This document shows positions 34,705 through 43,631 of a stretch of 64,000 bases of DNA, in pieces. Each line of letters begins with the position of its first letter. Position 1 is the first letter of the stretch. Source of the DNA: Pseudomonas sp. RIT-PI-q. Lineage in GTDB: Bacteria > Pseudomonadota > Gammaproteobacteria > Pseudomonadales > Pseudomonadaceae. A model generated the notes under the pieces. That model was given only the letters and a program-made list of their open reading frames with translations. It was not told the origin of the DNA and did no database searches. The stretch is from the NCBI RefSeq assembly GCF_001297125.1, contig NZ_LHPC01000021.1, positions 248,001 to 312,000 on the forward strand, given 5' to 3'. Both the position numbers and the translations under genes were made by a program.

Positions 34705-35610
34705 ATGAATCTACGTTCGGTGGACCTCAACCTGTTGACCGTGCTCGATGCGTTGCTCGACGAAGCCCACGTCTCCCGCGCCGCCGAACGTGTCGGCCTG
34801 TCGCAACCTGCGGCATCCAATGCGCTGGAGCGTTGTCGGCATCTGTTCCAGGATCGCTTGCTCGAACGTCTGCCTGGCGGCATGCAGCTGACCCCCAAGG
34901 CCCAGGCCTTGCGCGGCCCGTTGCAGCAGATATTGGGTTCGGTCAGCACGCTGGTCGGTGCCGCCAGCACAGAGCTGAGCACCCTGCGCCAAACCGTGCG
35001 CATCGTCATGGCCGACTTCCCGGCGATCATCGTCGCGCGGCAGTTGCACCAGCGACTCGCCGAATTGGCGCCGGGCATCGATCTGGTGATTCAGCCCTGG
35101 CAGGGCGGCGAGGCGGCCCAGGAAAGTTTGAGTCGCGGGCAAAGTGATCTGGCCATGTCGGTCTTTCCCCCGCTCGGCCCTGACTTCACCCGACGCCTGT
35201 TGTTGCACGAACATTTCGTGGTGGCGATGCGCGCGGGGCATCCTGCAATCGCGGACTTCGATCTCGACCGTTGGCTGAGTTATCCACACGTGCTGGTGTC
35301 GGGGCGGGGCGCAATCTGGGGCCCGCTCGATGACATGTTGAAAGGGTTGGGGCTGGCGAGACGCGTCGGGATCGTTGTGCCAAGCTTTGTCATGGTTCCG
35401 GACCTGCTGCTGGGGTCGGACTTGATTGCAATGCTGCCCAGCCAATGTCTGTCGATGCCCATCGCCAAGGCGCTGCACACCGTGGCGCCGCCGATTGAGG
35501 TGGAGGGGTTTGCACTGCACCTGGCCTGGCATAAACGGCGCGATGAAGACGCGGCGGTGCAGTGCGTGGCACGGGTGTTGGAAGAAGTGATCAAAGGAGA
35601 AAACCCATGA
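34705..35610 (+). CDS. LysR-family transcriptional regulator
   Basis: 301 residues: N-terminal winged helix-turn-helix (LNLLTVLDALLDEAHVSRAAERVGLSQPAAS) and an effector domain with PPLGPDFTRRLLLHEHFVV of the NodD/LinR-like branch. It lies divergent from the KefF-like gene, its probable target. The stop overlaps the next gene by four bases (ATGA), so the secreted protein gene downstream shares its transcript. Confidence 0.88.
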   Translation: MNLRSVDLNLLTVLDALLDEAHVSRAAERVGLSQPAASNALERCRHLFQDRLLERLPGGMQLTPKAQALRGPLQQILGSVSTLVGAASTELSTLRQTVRIVMADFPAIIVARQLHQRLAELAPGIDLVIQPWQGGEAAQESLSRGQSDLAMSVFPPLGPDFTRRLLLHEHFVVAMRAGHPAIADFDLDRWLSYPHVLVSGRGAIWGPLDDMLKGLGLARRVGIVVPSFVMVPDLLLGSDLIAMLPSQCLSMPIAKALHTVAPPIEVEGFALHLAWHKRRDEDAAVQCVARVLEEVIKGENP

Positions 35611-36059
35611 ACAAAATTATCCTGCCGGCACTGGCCATGTTGATGTTGGCGCAATCCCCGGCGTACGCCATCAACGACAAGTACCGCAAACAACTTGAGC
35701 AATCCGGTTGTACACAGGTCAGCGAAACCCAAGGCTGTGATATCCACAAGAGCAAGGCCGAAAATGCCAAGGCCGGCTTCACCAACCCCGCCGCGGACAG
35801 CTCAACCGTTCAGACGCCATATGCCGGGCAATGGGTCGCCAAGAGCGATGCCGGCGCGACCGTTGCCACCATCCGCATCGATGCCAAAGAGCAGGTCTGG
35901 GTCAACGGCAAACGGGTAAACGCCAAACGCACCGATGGCACGCTGCAATTTCGCCAGGGCAAGCTCACCTTCACGATACAAGGTGATCGACGGCTGACAG
36001 GAGAGGATTACTGGACGGACAGTGATGCCAAGACGAAAGGCCCGATTGAGATCGAGTAG
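35607..36059 (+). CDS. Small secreted protein of unknown function
   Basis: 150 residues. A Sec signal peptide is clear: MNKIILPALAMLMLAQSPAYA, likely cut after AYA. Two cysteines (CTQVSETQGC) could form a disulfide near the mature N-terminus. The C-terminal half is beta-rich with IRIDAKEQVWVNGKRV and ends acidic. I do not recognise the family. It overlaps the LysR stop by four bases and may be regulated with it. Confidence 0.75.
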   Translation: MNKIILPALAMLMLAQSPAYAINDKYRKQLEQSGCTQVSETQGCDIHKSKAENAKAGFTNPAADSSTVQTPYAGQWVAKSDAGATVATIRIDAKEQVWVNGKRVNAKRTDGTLQFRQGKLTFTIQGDRRLTGEDYWTDSDAKTKGPIEIE

Positions 36060-36097
36060 TCCCGATGTGAATACAAATGCCGATCCATCTACACGGA

Positions 36098-36192
36098 CCC
36101 TGTGGGAGCGGGCTTGCCCGCGATGAGGCCAGAACATCCAACATCTATGTTGGCTGAACCATCCCCATCGCGGGCAAGCCCGCTCCCACAGG
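36098..36192. repeat. REPIN of the GTGGGAGCGGGC type
   Basis: CTGTGGGAGCGGGCTTGCCC and GGGCAAGCCCGCTCCCACAG form an inverted pair. It lies between convergent genes and could end both transcripts. Confidence 0.9.
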
Positions 36193-36214
36193 TTTTCGGC
36201 CACACTTAAGAAAC

Positions 36215-36436
36215 TTAAGCCTCCCATCCCGCTCCGCTGACCGCCGCCTGCGCCAACGGGTGCAAGTCTTCGCCGTGATGCTCCGTCTGCCACGCCAGCA
36301 ACTCTTTGCGCATGCCGGGCGTCCAGAACATCTGCAGATGATTACGCACGCTGAGCACGGCCTGTTGCTGATCCGGTTCATTGGCGAAGTATTGGGCGAT
36401 CTGGTTGACCATTTTGATCAGGTTGGCCGTGCTCAT
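36215..36436 (-). CDS. fdsD: Formate dehydrogenase delta subunit
   Basis: 73 residues of the FdsD family (MVNQIAQYFANEP at the start; HLQMFWTPGMRKEL in the middle). The delta subunit belongs to soluble NAD-dependent formate dehydrogenases. It overlaps the alpha-subunit gene by four bases and closes the operon. Confidence 0.9.
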   Translation of the reverse strand: MSTANLIKMVNQIAQYFANEPDQQQAVLSVRNHLQMFWTPGMRKELLAWQTEHHGEDLHPLAQAAVSGAGWEA

Positions 36437-39306
36437 CGGCGTACCTCCGCTTTCGCCTGACGGCGGTCCTTCAGCAGACGGTGCTGTTCGTCACTGAAGG
36501 CCTGGAAGCGTTTTTGCCACTCGGAAGGGTGGTAGACGCGGCTGACTTCCACCGCCGTGACCTTGTACTCCGGACAGTTGGTGGCCCAGTCGGAGTTGTC
36601 GGTGGTGATCACGTTGGCCCCCGATTCAGGAAAGTGGAACGTGGTGTACACCACGCCCGGGGCAACCCGTTCGGTGACCCGCGCGCGCAGTACGGTCTGC
36701 CCGGCACGGCTGCCGATGCCGACCCAGTCACCTTCGTTGATACCACGGCTCTCGGCGTCGCTCGGGTGGATTTCCAGGCGGTCTTCGTCGTGCCACGCAA
36801 CGTTGTCGGTACGCCGGGTCTGGGCGCCGACGTTGTACTGGCTGAGGATGCGCCCGGTGGTCAGCAGCAGCGGGTAGCGATTGTTGACCTTTTCCTCGGT
36901 GGGCACATAGCCGGTGAGCATGAAGCGCCCCTTGCCGCGCACGAATTCCTCGATGTGCATGGTCGGCGTGCCGTCCGGTGCCGCGGCGTTGCACGGCCAT
37001 TGCAGGCTGCCGTGGCGGTCCAGTTCGGCGTAGCTGACGTTGGTGAACGTCGGCGTCAGGCTGGCGATTTCATCCATGATTTCCGACGGATGCCGGTAGT
37101 TCATCGGGTAACCCAGGGCGTTGGCCAGGGCTACGGTGCCTTCCCAGTCGGCCTTGCCGCCCAGCGGTTCCATGACTTTGCGCACTCGCGAGATGCGTCG
37201 CTCGGCGTTGGTGAAGGTGCCGTCTTTTTCCAGGAACGAGCTGCCCGGCAGGAACACGTGGGCGAACTTGGCGGTTTCGTTGAGGAAAATATCCTGCACC
37301 ACCACGCACTCCATCGCCGACAACGCCGCGGTGACGTGCTGGGTATTCGGATCACTCTGGGCGATATCTTCACCCTGGCAATACAAGCCTTTGAAGCTGC
37401 CACCGAGGGCTGCCTCAAACATATTGGGAATACGCAGACCCGGATCCGGTTGCAGGGTGACATTCCACGCCTGTTCGAACTGCGCCCGTACCACTTCGTT
37501 GGAAATGTGTCGGTAACCCGGCAACTCGTGAGGGAAGGAGCCCATGTCGCAGGAGCCCTGAACGTTGTTCTGCCCGCGCAGCGGGTTCACGCCCACGCCT
37601 TCGCGACCAATGTTGCCCGTGGCCATGGCCAGGTTGGCGATGCCCATAACGGCGGTGCTGCCCTGGCTGTGCTCGGTAACGCCCAACCCGTAATAGATCG
37701 CCGCATTGCCGCCGGTGGCATACAGGCGCGCAGCGGCACGGATGTCGGCAGCGGGTACGCCGCAGATCTCGCCAAGCACTTCCGGTGAGTTCTCCGCGCG
37801 GCTGACGAATTCGCTCCAGTGGGCGAAATTACCGTCCTCGCAACGGGCGTCGATGAAGGCCTGATTGAGCAGGCCTTCGGTGACGATCACGTGGGCCAGG
37901 GCGTTGAGCATGGCGACGTTGGTGCCGGGGCGCAGGGCCAAATGGTATTCGGCGCGGGCATGCACCGAGTCCACCAGATCAATGCGGCGCGGATCGATCA
38001 CGATCAGCCGCGCGCCTTCGCGCAGGCGGCGTTTGAGTTGGGAGGCGAACACCGGGTGGGCGTCGCTGGGGTTGGCGCCCATCACCAGGATCACGTCGGC
38101 CTGCATCACCGAGTCGAAACTCTGGGTGCCGGCGGACTCGCCCAAGGTTTGTTTCAAGCCATAGCCGGTCGGCGAATGGCAGACCCGCGCACAGGTGTCG
38201 ACGTTGTTGTTGCCGAACGCGGCGCGCACCAGTTTTTGCACCAGATACGTTTCTTCGTTGGTGCAGCGGCTGGAGGTGATGCCACCAATGGAGTCGCGGC
38301 CGTAGGTTTGCTGCAAGCGGCGGAATTCGCTGGCGGCGTAGGTCACCGCTTCGTCCCAGCTGACTTCCTGCCACGGATCGCTGATGTGTTTGCGGATCAT
38401 CGGTTTGGTGATGCGATCCGGGTGAGTGGCGTAGCCCCAGGCAAAGCGTCCTTTGACGCAGGAGTGGCCGTGGTTGGCGTGGCCGTTCTTGTCGGGAACC
38501 ATGCGCACCAGCTTGTCGCCTTTCATCTCGGCGCGGAATGAGCAGCCCACGCCGCAATAGGCACAGGTGGTGATTACGCTGCGTTCGGGTTGACCGAGTT
38601 CGACCACGCTTTTTTCCATCAGGGTCGCGGTAGGACAAGCTTGCACACAGGCGCCGCAGGACACGCATTCCGAATCGAGGAAATTCTCACCACCGGCCGC
38701 CGCAACCCGGGACTCAAACCCGCGCCCGGTGATGGTCAGGGCAAAGGTGCCCTGGGTTTCTTCGCAGGCGCGCACGCAGCGGTTGCAGACGATGCACTTG
38801 CTCGGGTCGTAATCGAAATAGGGGTTGGACGTGTCCTTGACGTCAGCCAGATGGTTGTCGCCTTCATAGCCGTAACGCACCTCGCGCAGGCCGACCTGAC
38901 CGGCGACGGTTTGCAGTTCGCAGTTGCCGTTGGCCGAGCAGGTCAGGCAATCCAGCGGGTGATCGGAGATGTACAGTTCCATGACGTTGCGCCGCAACGT
39001 GGCGAGCTTCGGCGTTTGCGTGTGCACGCTCATGCCTTCAGTGACCGGTGTGGTGCAGGACGCCGGGTAGCCGCGCATGCCGTCGATCTCCACCAGACAC
39101 ATGCGGCAGGAGCCGAAGGCTTCGAGGCTGTCGGTGGCGCACAATTTCGGAATGGTGGTGCCCAGCAACGCGGCGGCGCGCATCACTGAAGTGCCTTCGG
39201 GCACGCTGATGCTGCGGCCGTCGATGTTCAAGGTGACTTGCACCTGACTGTCGCGGGCCGGGGTGCCGAGATCGATTTCGGTTTTCGGGTCGAAGAGAGT
39301 AATCAT
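36433..39306 (-). CDS. fdsA: NAD-dependent formate dehydrogenase alpha subunit (molybdopterin)
   Basis: 957 residues. Domains in order: NuoG-like 2Fe-2S ferredoxin (about 20-100; CATDSLEAFGSCRMC), further Fe-S motifs including CIVCNRCVRACEE and CVSCGACVQACPT, then the molybdopterin oxidoreductase domain with CAYCGVGC. The molybdenum ligand is Cys376 in ARVCHSPT. It oxidises formate to CO2 and passes electrons to the NAD-reducing subunits. The start at 39306 gives the expected ferredoxin N-terminus; a longer frame to 39426 overlaps the beta gene. Confidence 0.95.
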   Translation of the reverse strand: MITLFDPKTEIDLGTPARDSQVQVTLNIDGRSISVPEGTSVMRAAALLGTTIPKLCATDSLEAFGSCRMCLVEIDGMRGYPASCTTPVTEGMSVHTQTPKLATLRRNVMELYISDHPLDCLTCSANGNCELQTVAGQVGLREVRYGYEGDNHLADVKDTSNPYFDYDPSKCIVCNRCVRACEETQGTFALTITGRGFESRVAAAGGENFLDSECVSCGACVQACPTATLMEKSVVELGQPERSVITTCAYCGVGCSFRAEMKGDKLVRMVPDKNGHANHGHSCVKGRFAWGYATHPDRITKPMIRKHISDPWQEVSWDEAVTYAASEFRRLQQTYGRDSIGGITSSRCTNEETYLVQKLVRAAFGNNNVDTCARVCHSPTGYGLKQTLGESAGTQSFDSVMQADVILVMGANPSDAHPVFASQLKRRLREGARLIVIDPRRIDLVDSVHARAEYHLALRPGTNVAMLNALAHVIVTEGLLNQAFIDARCEDGNFAHWSEFVSRAENSPEVLGEICGVPAADIRAAARLYATGGNAAIYYGLGVTEHSQGSTAVMGIANLAMATGNIGREGVGVNPLRGQNNVQGSCDMGSFPHELPGYRHISNEVVRAQFEQAWNVTLQPDPGLRIPNMFEAALGGSFKGLYCQGEDIAQSDPNTQHVTAALSAMECVVVQDIFLNETAKFAHVFLPGSSFLEKDGTFTNAERRISRVRKVMEPLGGKADWEGTVALANALGYPMNYRHPSEIMDEIASLTPTFTNVSYAELDRHGSLQWPCNAAAPDGTPTMHIEEFVRGKGRFMLTGYVPTEEKVNNRYPLLLTTGRILSQYNVGAQTRRTDNVAWHDEDRLEIHPSDAESRGINEGDWVGIGSRAGQTVLRARVTERVAPGVVYTTFHFPESGANVITTDNSDWATNCPEYKVTAVEVSRVYHPSEWQKRFQAFSDEQHRLLKDRRQAKAEVRR

Positions 39307-40859
39307 TGCTCGGCCTCCGAGGCTTGCAGACCGAAGTCGGCGGGGAAGTGCTTGAGGGCGCTGACGACAGGAAAGGGGGCCATGCCACCCAACGCGCACA
39401 GCGAACCGTATTGCATCGTGTCGCACAGGTCCTTGAGGATGATCGCCTGCTCATCGCGACCGCTCTGGTCCGATGCGGCCAGCATTCGGTCGATCACCTC
39501 GACGCCACGGGTTGAGCCGATGCGGCACGGCGTGCATTTGCCACAGGATTCCTCGGCGCAGAACGCCATCGCGAAACGCGCCATCTGAGCCATGTCCAAC
39601 GTGTCGTCAGCCACCACCACACCACCGTGACCGAGCATCGCGCCGATACCGGCGAAGGCTTCGTAATCCAGCGGCGTGTCGAATTGCGACGGCGGCACCC
39701 AGGCACCGAGCGGACCACCGACCTGTGCAGCCTTCAGCGGTCGGCCACTGGCGGTTCCGCCGCCGTAGTCTTCCACCAGTTCGCGCAGGGTCAGGCCAAA
39801 GGCCCGTTCCACCAGTCCGCCATGACGAATATTGCCCGCCAGTTGGAAAGGCATGGTGCCCAACGAGCGGCCCATGCCGTAATCACGATAGAACTGCGCA
39901 CCCTTGGCCAGAATCAGCGGCACCGAGGCCAGCGTCAGTACGTTGTGCACCAGCGTCGGCTGGCCGAACAGCCCCTTCAAGGCGGGGATCGGCGGCTTGG
40001 CGCGGACGATCCCGCGCTTGCCTTCGAGCGAGTCCAGCAGCGCGGTTTCCTCACCGCAGATGTAAGCACCGGCACCGACGCGCACTTCCATATCGAAGGC
40101 CTGACCGCTGCCGCCGACATTGGCGCCGAGGTAACCGGCGGTCCGGGCGATGTTCAGCGCCTGGCGCAGTGTGGCCACGGCATCCGGATATTCCGAGCGC
40201 ACATAGATGTAGCCGTAGGTGGCGCCGACGGTGATGCCGGCAATGGCCATGCCTTCAATCAGGAGGAAGGGGTCGCCTTCCATTAACATGCGATCGGCAA
40301 AGGTGCCGGAGTCGCCTTCGTCGGCGTTGCATACGATGTATTTCTGCGCAGCCTCGGTAGCGCGTACCGTGCGCCATTTGATCCCGGGGGGGACCGCCGC
40401 GCCGCCCCGGCCCCGCAGGCCTGAACCGACCCCAGCGGCCGCAGTCTGCTCACCGCCAATGGCGACGGCTCTTGTTAACCCCTCGAAACCGCCGTGGGCC
40501 CGGTAATCGTCCAGCGACAACGGTCGGGTAATGCCGGCGCGGGCGAACAGCAGGCGTTGTTGAGTCTTCAGATACGGAAACTCTTCCACCAGGCCCAAGG
40601 CCAGAGGATGAGCAGACGGATCGCCACGCAGGGCTTCGAGTACCGACGGCACATCGTCAGCGGTCAGCGGGCCGAAGCCGATTCGGCCTTGCGGGCTGTC
40701 CACTTCCAGCAGCGGTTCCAGCCAGTACAAGCCGCGCGAACTGGTGCGTTGCAACTCCAGCGGTAGATTGCGCTCCTGAGACTGAGTGATAAGGGCGACC
40801 GCCACCTCATCGGCACCCACGGCACGGGCCAGGGAGTCACTAGGTAAGTAGAGGCTCAT
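39303..40859 (-). CDS. fdsB: NAD-dependent formate dehydrogenase beta subunit (NuoF-like)
   Basis: 518 residues. N-terminal thioredoxin-like part, then the NuoF-like domain: GRGGAAVPPGIKW (NADH/FMN), GAGAYICGEETALLDSLEG, and C-terminal 4Fe-4S motif ESCGKCTPCR. It passes electrons from the alpha subunit to NAD+. The ATG at 40859 is chosen to give MSLYLPSDSL; it overlaps the gamma gene by four bases, as does its stop with alpha. Confidence 0.95.
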   Translation of the reverse strand: MSLYLPSDSLARAVGADEVAVALITQSQERNLPLELQRTSSRGLYWLEPLLEVDSPQGRIGFGPLTADDVPSVLEALRGDPSAHPLALGLVEEFPYLKTQQRLLFARAGITRPLSLDDYRAHGGFEGLTRAVAIGGEQTAAAGVGSGLRGRGGAAVPPGIKWRTVRATEAAQKYIVCNADEGDSGTFADRMLMEGDPFLLIEGMAIAGITVGATYGYIYVRSEYPDAVATLRQALNIARTAGYLGANVGGSGQAFDMEVRVGAGAYICGEETALLDSLEGKRGIVRAKPPIPALKGLFGQPTLVHNVLTLASVPLILAKGAQFYRDYGMGRSLGTMPFQLAGNIRHGGLVERAFGLTLRELVEDYGGGTASGRPLKAAQVGGPLGAWVPPSQFDTPLDYEAFAGIGAMLGHGGVVVADDTLDMAQMARFAMAFCAEESCGKCTPCRIGSTRGVEVIDRMLAASDQSGRDEQAIILKDLCDTMQYGSLCALGGMAPFPVVSALKHFPADFGLQASEAEQ

Positions 40860-41332
40860 ACGTCCTCCCGACAAGCATCAAGTAGGGCATCCAGACGCTC
40901 GGCGCTGAGCCGCGCATGCACCTTGCCGTCCAACTCCAGGGCCGGCGAACAGGCGCAGGCACCGAGGCAATAAACCGGCCGTAAACTGATGCTGCCATCG
41001 GCACTGCTGCCGTGATCATCCAGTTGCAGGCGCTCGCGCAACTGCGCCGCCAACTGCTCGGCACCGCGACTCGTGCACGACTCGGCGCGGCACAGACGCA
41101 GGATATGCCGGGCCGGCGGCGCGGTACGGAAGTCATGGTAAAAGCTGATCACCCCGCGAATCTCGGCCTGACTCTGATTGAGGGCGTGGGCAATTTCGGG
41201 GACGGCCACATCGGGGATGTAACCGATGCGTTCCTGAATATCATGAAGGATGGGCAACAGTGCACCCGGGGAGCCCTTGTGGCGCTCCAGCAGGTTGTTG
41301 ACCAAAGGCACGTGCAACATCTCATCAGGCAT
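40856..41332 (-). CDS. fdsG: NAD-dependent formate dehydrogenase gamma subunit (NuoE-like)
   Basis: 158 residues of the NuoE family, with an N-terminal helical part (LLPILHDIQERIGYIP) and a 2Fe-2S thioredoxin-like domain with CRAESCTSRG and CLGACACSPA. It is the first gene of fdsGBAD. The ATG at 41332 removes a 24-residue N-terminal extension that does not resemble the family. No fdsC chaperone gene is in this operon. Confidence 0.93.
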   Translation of the reverse strand: MPDEMLHVPLVNNLLERHKGSPGALLPILHDIQERIGYIPDVAVPEIAHALNQSQAEIRGVISFYHDFRTAPPARHILRLCRAESCTSRGAEQLAAQLRERLQLDDHGSSADGSISLRPVYCLGACACSPALELDGKVHARLSAERLDALLDACREDV

Positions 41333-41798
41333 ACAGCATTCCTCACGGTCACGGACAAACCAGAGGGTTGTCGGTCGTCCGAAAGTGTCGGCTGCGGCAC
41401 TCACACCACGTCACGGAATCGTGGCAATTTCAGGCCGTCGGCCAGGGCACCCTGAGCGGGCATCTTGTTGTGCCCGGCACGATCTTCGTCGCACCTCTAC
41501 TGGGCATAAAGGGCAGCTTGCCACGCTGCTATTGATCAAACTGCACCAAAGCGACGTGTTCGGTTCTGCCTACGACTCTCCATTAAGTCTAGATGAGTGC
41601 GGCGCGGGGCGTTCACTCACTGGCGTAATGCCCTTCGGGCTTGTCGATGAGTGATGTATAGCAAGCATTGCAGGTTAGAAGAAGCATCAGATCGGTGGGT
41701 AATTCTAGGGAGCAGATGCGTTGATTTTCCGCCGGTGGTGTGGGGGCTGGCTATCAAGTCATACTCAAGCTATTCATTTGAAAAGGAGGGAAAGACCG
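41333..41798. other. Intergenic region upstream of fdsG and the PH-domain gene
   Basis: About 466 bases between two divergent genes. It must hold both promoters. A short hairpin (CCACGTCACGGAATCGTGG) is visible near 41407. No repeat, tRNA or clear promoter is visible. Confidence 0.5.
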
Positions 41799-42167
41799 AT
41801 GATTGATTTCAACAACAAGGGATTCTTCAAACTCAAGCAAAACAACGAATACGCCGAACGCGTATCCGACCTGTTGATCGAAGGCGAACACGTCATCGAC
41901 GCCTACAAATCCATGCGCGACGGAGTAGTGTTTACCAACAAACGCATCATCGCCGTCAACGTCCAAGGCCTCACCGGCAGCAAAAAAGACTTCACCTCGT
42001 TGCCGTATAAAAACATCGTCGCGTACTCGGTAGAAACCTCAGGCACGTTCGACCTGGACTCCGAATTGGAGATCTATTTCTCGTCGTTGGGAAAGGTGAA
42101 ATTCGAATTCACCGGCAGGACATCGATGGTGGAAGTCTCAAAGCTGATCTCCCAACATCTGCTCTGA
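41799..42167 (+). CDS. Small bacterial PH-domain protein
   Basis: 122 residues. Most of the protein forms one bacterial pleckstrin-homology-like domain (IDAYKSMRDGVVFTNKRIIAV, then TSLPYKNIVAYSVETSGTFD). No signal or membrane segment. AAGGAGGG precedes the ATG at 41799, a strong ribosome-binding site. Function in the family is unknown. A terminator follows directly. Confidence 0.85.
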   Translation: MIDFNNKGFFKLKQNNEYAERVSDLLIEGEHVIDAYKSMRDGVVFTNKRIIAVNVQGLTGSKKDFTSLPYKNIVAYSVETSGTFDLDSELEIYFSSLGKVKFEFTGRTSMVEVSKLISQHLL

Positions 42168-42176
42168 GCTGAATAC

Positions 42177-42204
42177 TAAAAAGCCCCGAAAACTCGGGGC
42201 TCCA
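42177..42204 (+). terminator. Intrinsic terminator after the PH-domain gene
   Basis: The stem AGCCCCGA / TCGGGGCT with a short AAAC loop closes the PH-domain gene. The T-run is weak on the plus strand (CCAGC), while the A-run upstream would favour the minus strand. Confidence 0.7.
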
Positions 42205-42223
42205 GCTAGCTAAATGCAATCCA

Positions 42224-42386
42224 ATGTGGGAGCGGGCTTGCCCGCGAAAGCGCCAGAGCAGCCACCACAAAAAGCTGAACTGAACCACAAAGCCCTGTAG
42301 GAGCGAGCTCGCTCGCGAAAAAAGCAAGGCACCTGCTGACCCGCAGAATGCCCCCCATCTTCGCGAGCAAGCTCGCTCCTACAAGT
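42224..42386. repeat. Cluster of three REP units
   Basis: A GTGGGAGCGGGCTTGCCCGC unit (from about 42226) and an inverted pair of GTAGGAGCGAGC-type units (about 42297 and 42360-42384) follow each other. Confidence 0.85.
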
Positions 42387-42432
42387 GTCATGCATCACTC
42401 GAATGCCAGACAGCGTCCCATCTAGTTATCCG

Positions 42433-42744
42433 CTATCCCTCAGCCTTAGCCCCCGCCCGCTTGGCCGCTAGCTCATTGTCCCGATCCCGCGTCAGTACCT
42501 TCACCGCATCATCCACCACCGCCTTACTCATCGCCGTCAAATAATGCGCGGCCCAGGCGTGGTAATCCGTGTCTTTGTCATAAGCCGCATCTTTGGTTAG
42601 CTTCTTTGCGAGGAAGAGAAAGTCAGACGCCATGCCCAATGCATCGCCGAGTGGGACGTTGCGAGTGACATGGAACAGCGCTTGATCCCCACAGTAGATC
42701 GCGGGTGTAAGGCCGATGGTTTTGAGTTCGGGTTGTTCGGTCAT
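42433..42744 (-). CDS. DUF3077 family protein
   Basis: 103 residues, with no signal peptide. TPAIYCGDQALFHVTRNVPLGDALGMASDFL is the typical N-terminal part of pseudomonad DUF3077 proteins (function unknown). The C-terminus is alanine/lysine-rich. GGAGGTGGCAA precedes the ATG at 42744, and that ATG overlaps the stop of a 34-codon ORF (ATGA). A structured leader lies further upstream. A decayed copy of the whole module lies at 43632-44032. Confidence 0.8.
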   Translation of the reverse strand: MTEQPELKTIGLTPAIYCGDQALFHVTRNVPLGDALGMASDFLFLAKKLTKDAAYDKDTDYHAWAAHYLTAMSKAVVDDAVKVLTRDRDNELAAKRAGAKAEG

Positions 42745-42845
42745 TTGCCACCTCCGATGAGGGAGAGGCGGCCGGGGAGGGTGTTACGCGATTGGGAATT
42801 GCGTAGAGGGAAAAGCCAAATTTTGTACGGATTCATGCTGCGCAT
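42741..42845 (-). CDS. 34-codon ORF translationally coupled to the DUF3077 gene
   Basis: The frame starts at ATG 42845 with AAGGAG seven bases upstream and ends with a TGA overlapping the DUF3077 start. The peptide begins MRSMNPYKIWLFPLRNSQ and ends LSLIGGGK. The decayed second copy retains LPLRNSQL and LSVIGGGQ in the same frame, which suggests past selection on the peptide. It may be a leader peptide or a functional small protein. Confidence 0.6.
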   Translation of the reverse strand: MRSMNPYKIWLFPLRNSQSRNTLPGRLSLIGGGK

Positions 42846-43100
42846 TATCAGACTCCTTGATATGAGGAGCTGCCACGTTCGTTTCCACACGAATGGGTGA
42901 CAGCTGTGCGCAGGGTGGAAAACCGGGAATCAAGGAAACCGGCACGCCCGAAGACGTCCCACGCACAGCCGCCATAACTCACGCCGCCGGCATAAAAAAA
43001 GCGCCGGCAAACGTGATGGGGGCGCTGTTGCGCCTTGAATTACGCGGGTTTCCACACCCGGTCGCTGAATTTGCAGCGACGGTGGAAGGGTAGCGTGCAG
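42846..43100 (-). ncRNA. Structured leader element, copy 1 (C4/Ash-like)
   Basis: The minus-strand RNA would form ACGTC(TTCG)GGCGT at 42944-42957, a stable UUCG tetraloop, and a second stem AGCTGTCAC / GTGGCAGCT at 42897-42905 and 42868-42876. Copy 2 keeps both with compensatory base changes. A 63-codon frame (MAAVRGTSSGVPVSLIPGF...) overlaps it and resembles phage Ash-type proteins, so a relation to C4 antisense RNA elements is possible; that is inference. Confidence 0.5.
42993..43026 (-). terminator. Terminator-like hairpin inside leader copy 1
   Basis: On the minus strand AGCGCC ... GGCGCT is followed by TTTTTT. It lies upstream of the DUF3077 gene on the same transcript and could act as an attenuator or end a small RNA. 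The equivalent hairpin is kept in copy 2. Confidence 0.65.
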
Positions 43101-43339
43101 GCCTCATTACTGCAACGTTCATAAGCTCTTTGCTCAGCGCTTTCTCTGGAAAAACTAGCATCAGGTATCGAAGGGAATATCCCTACAGCACTCTCTGAAT
43201 GGCCTGACAACAATCCGCAGCGCACTGTTTGATGATCACGAAGCTTTCCTACCCTTGAGCTGCTCGCCGGTATCGCGTAGTTAAACGCGCTAATCTTGAT
43301 GGCTGGTGGAATTTAAAGAACATGAGCGGAGCAACGATC

Positions 43340-43600
43340 ATGGAATACGACGATAAACTGATTGAAGAGGCTGTGCTTGCCCTGTTGGCAACCTTTAGTT
43401 TTGATAACGGCAATGCTTGGAAAGGGTTCGACTTCGAGACCATGAACCGATTGCATGAACATGGTTTCATCAGTAATCCTGTAAACAAGAACAAATCGAT
43501 TTGGTTGACGGCTGAAGGGCTGGAGCGAGGTCGGCAGATAGCCGACCAGTTGTTTGGGAAAAGAACACAAGTGGAACATGTATCCGACTCGGACACCTGA
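43340..43600 (+). CDS. DUF6429-like small protein
   Basis: 86 residues: MEYDDKLIEEAVLALLATF, then WKGFDFETMNRLHEHGFISNP and SIWLTAEGLERGRQIADQLFG. The arrangement resembles a small winged-helix-like fold; members of this group are of unknown function. Start ATG 43340 has a GGAG nine bases upstream. An ATG at 43322 adds six residues and cannot be excluded. It lies between the two copies of the leader module. Confidence 0.75.
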   Translation: MEYDDKLIEEAVLALLATFSFDNGNAWKGFDFETMNRLHEHGFISNPVNKNKSIWLTAEGLERGRQIADQLFGKRTQVEHVSDSDT

Positions 43601-43631
43601 TTTCATATTACGGTTATACGGTAGGTGTGGT

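Noticed and set aside
36481-37788. 435-codon plus-strand ORF opposite fdsA
   Set aside because: It is antisense to a clear gene, histidine/valine/arginine-rich with no domain, and arises from GC-rich third positions.
42224-42386. Repeats that might suggest a CRISPR array
   Set aside because: The units are inverted REP palindromes with irregular spacing and no spacers of equal length; no cas genes are near.
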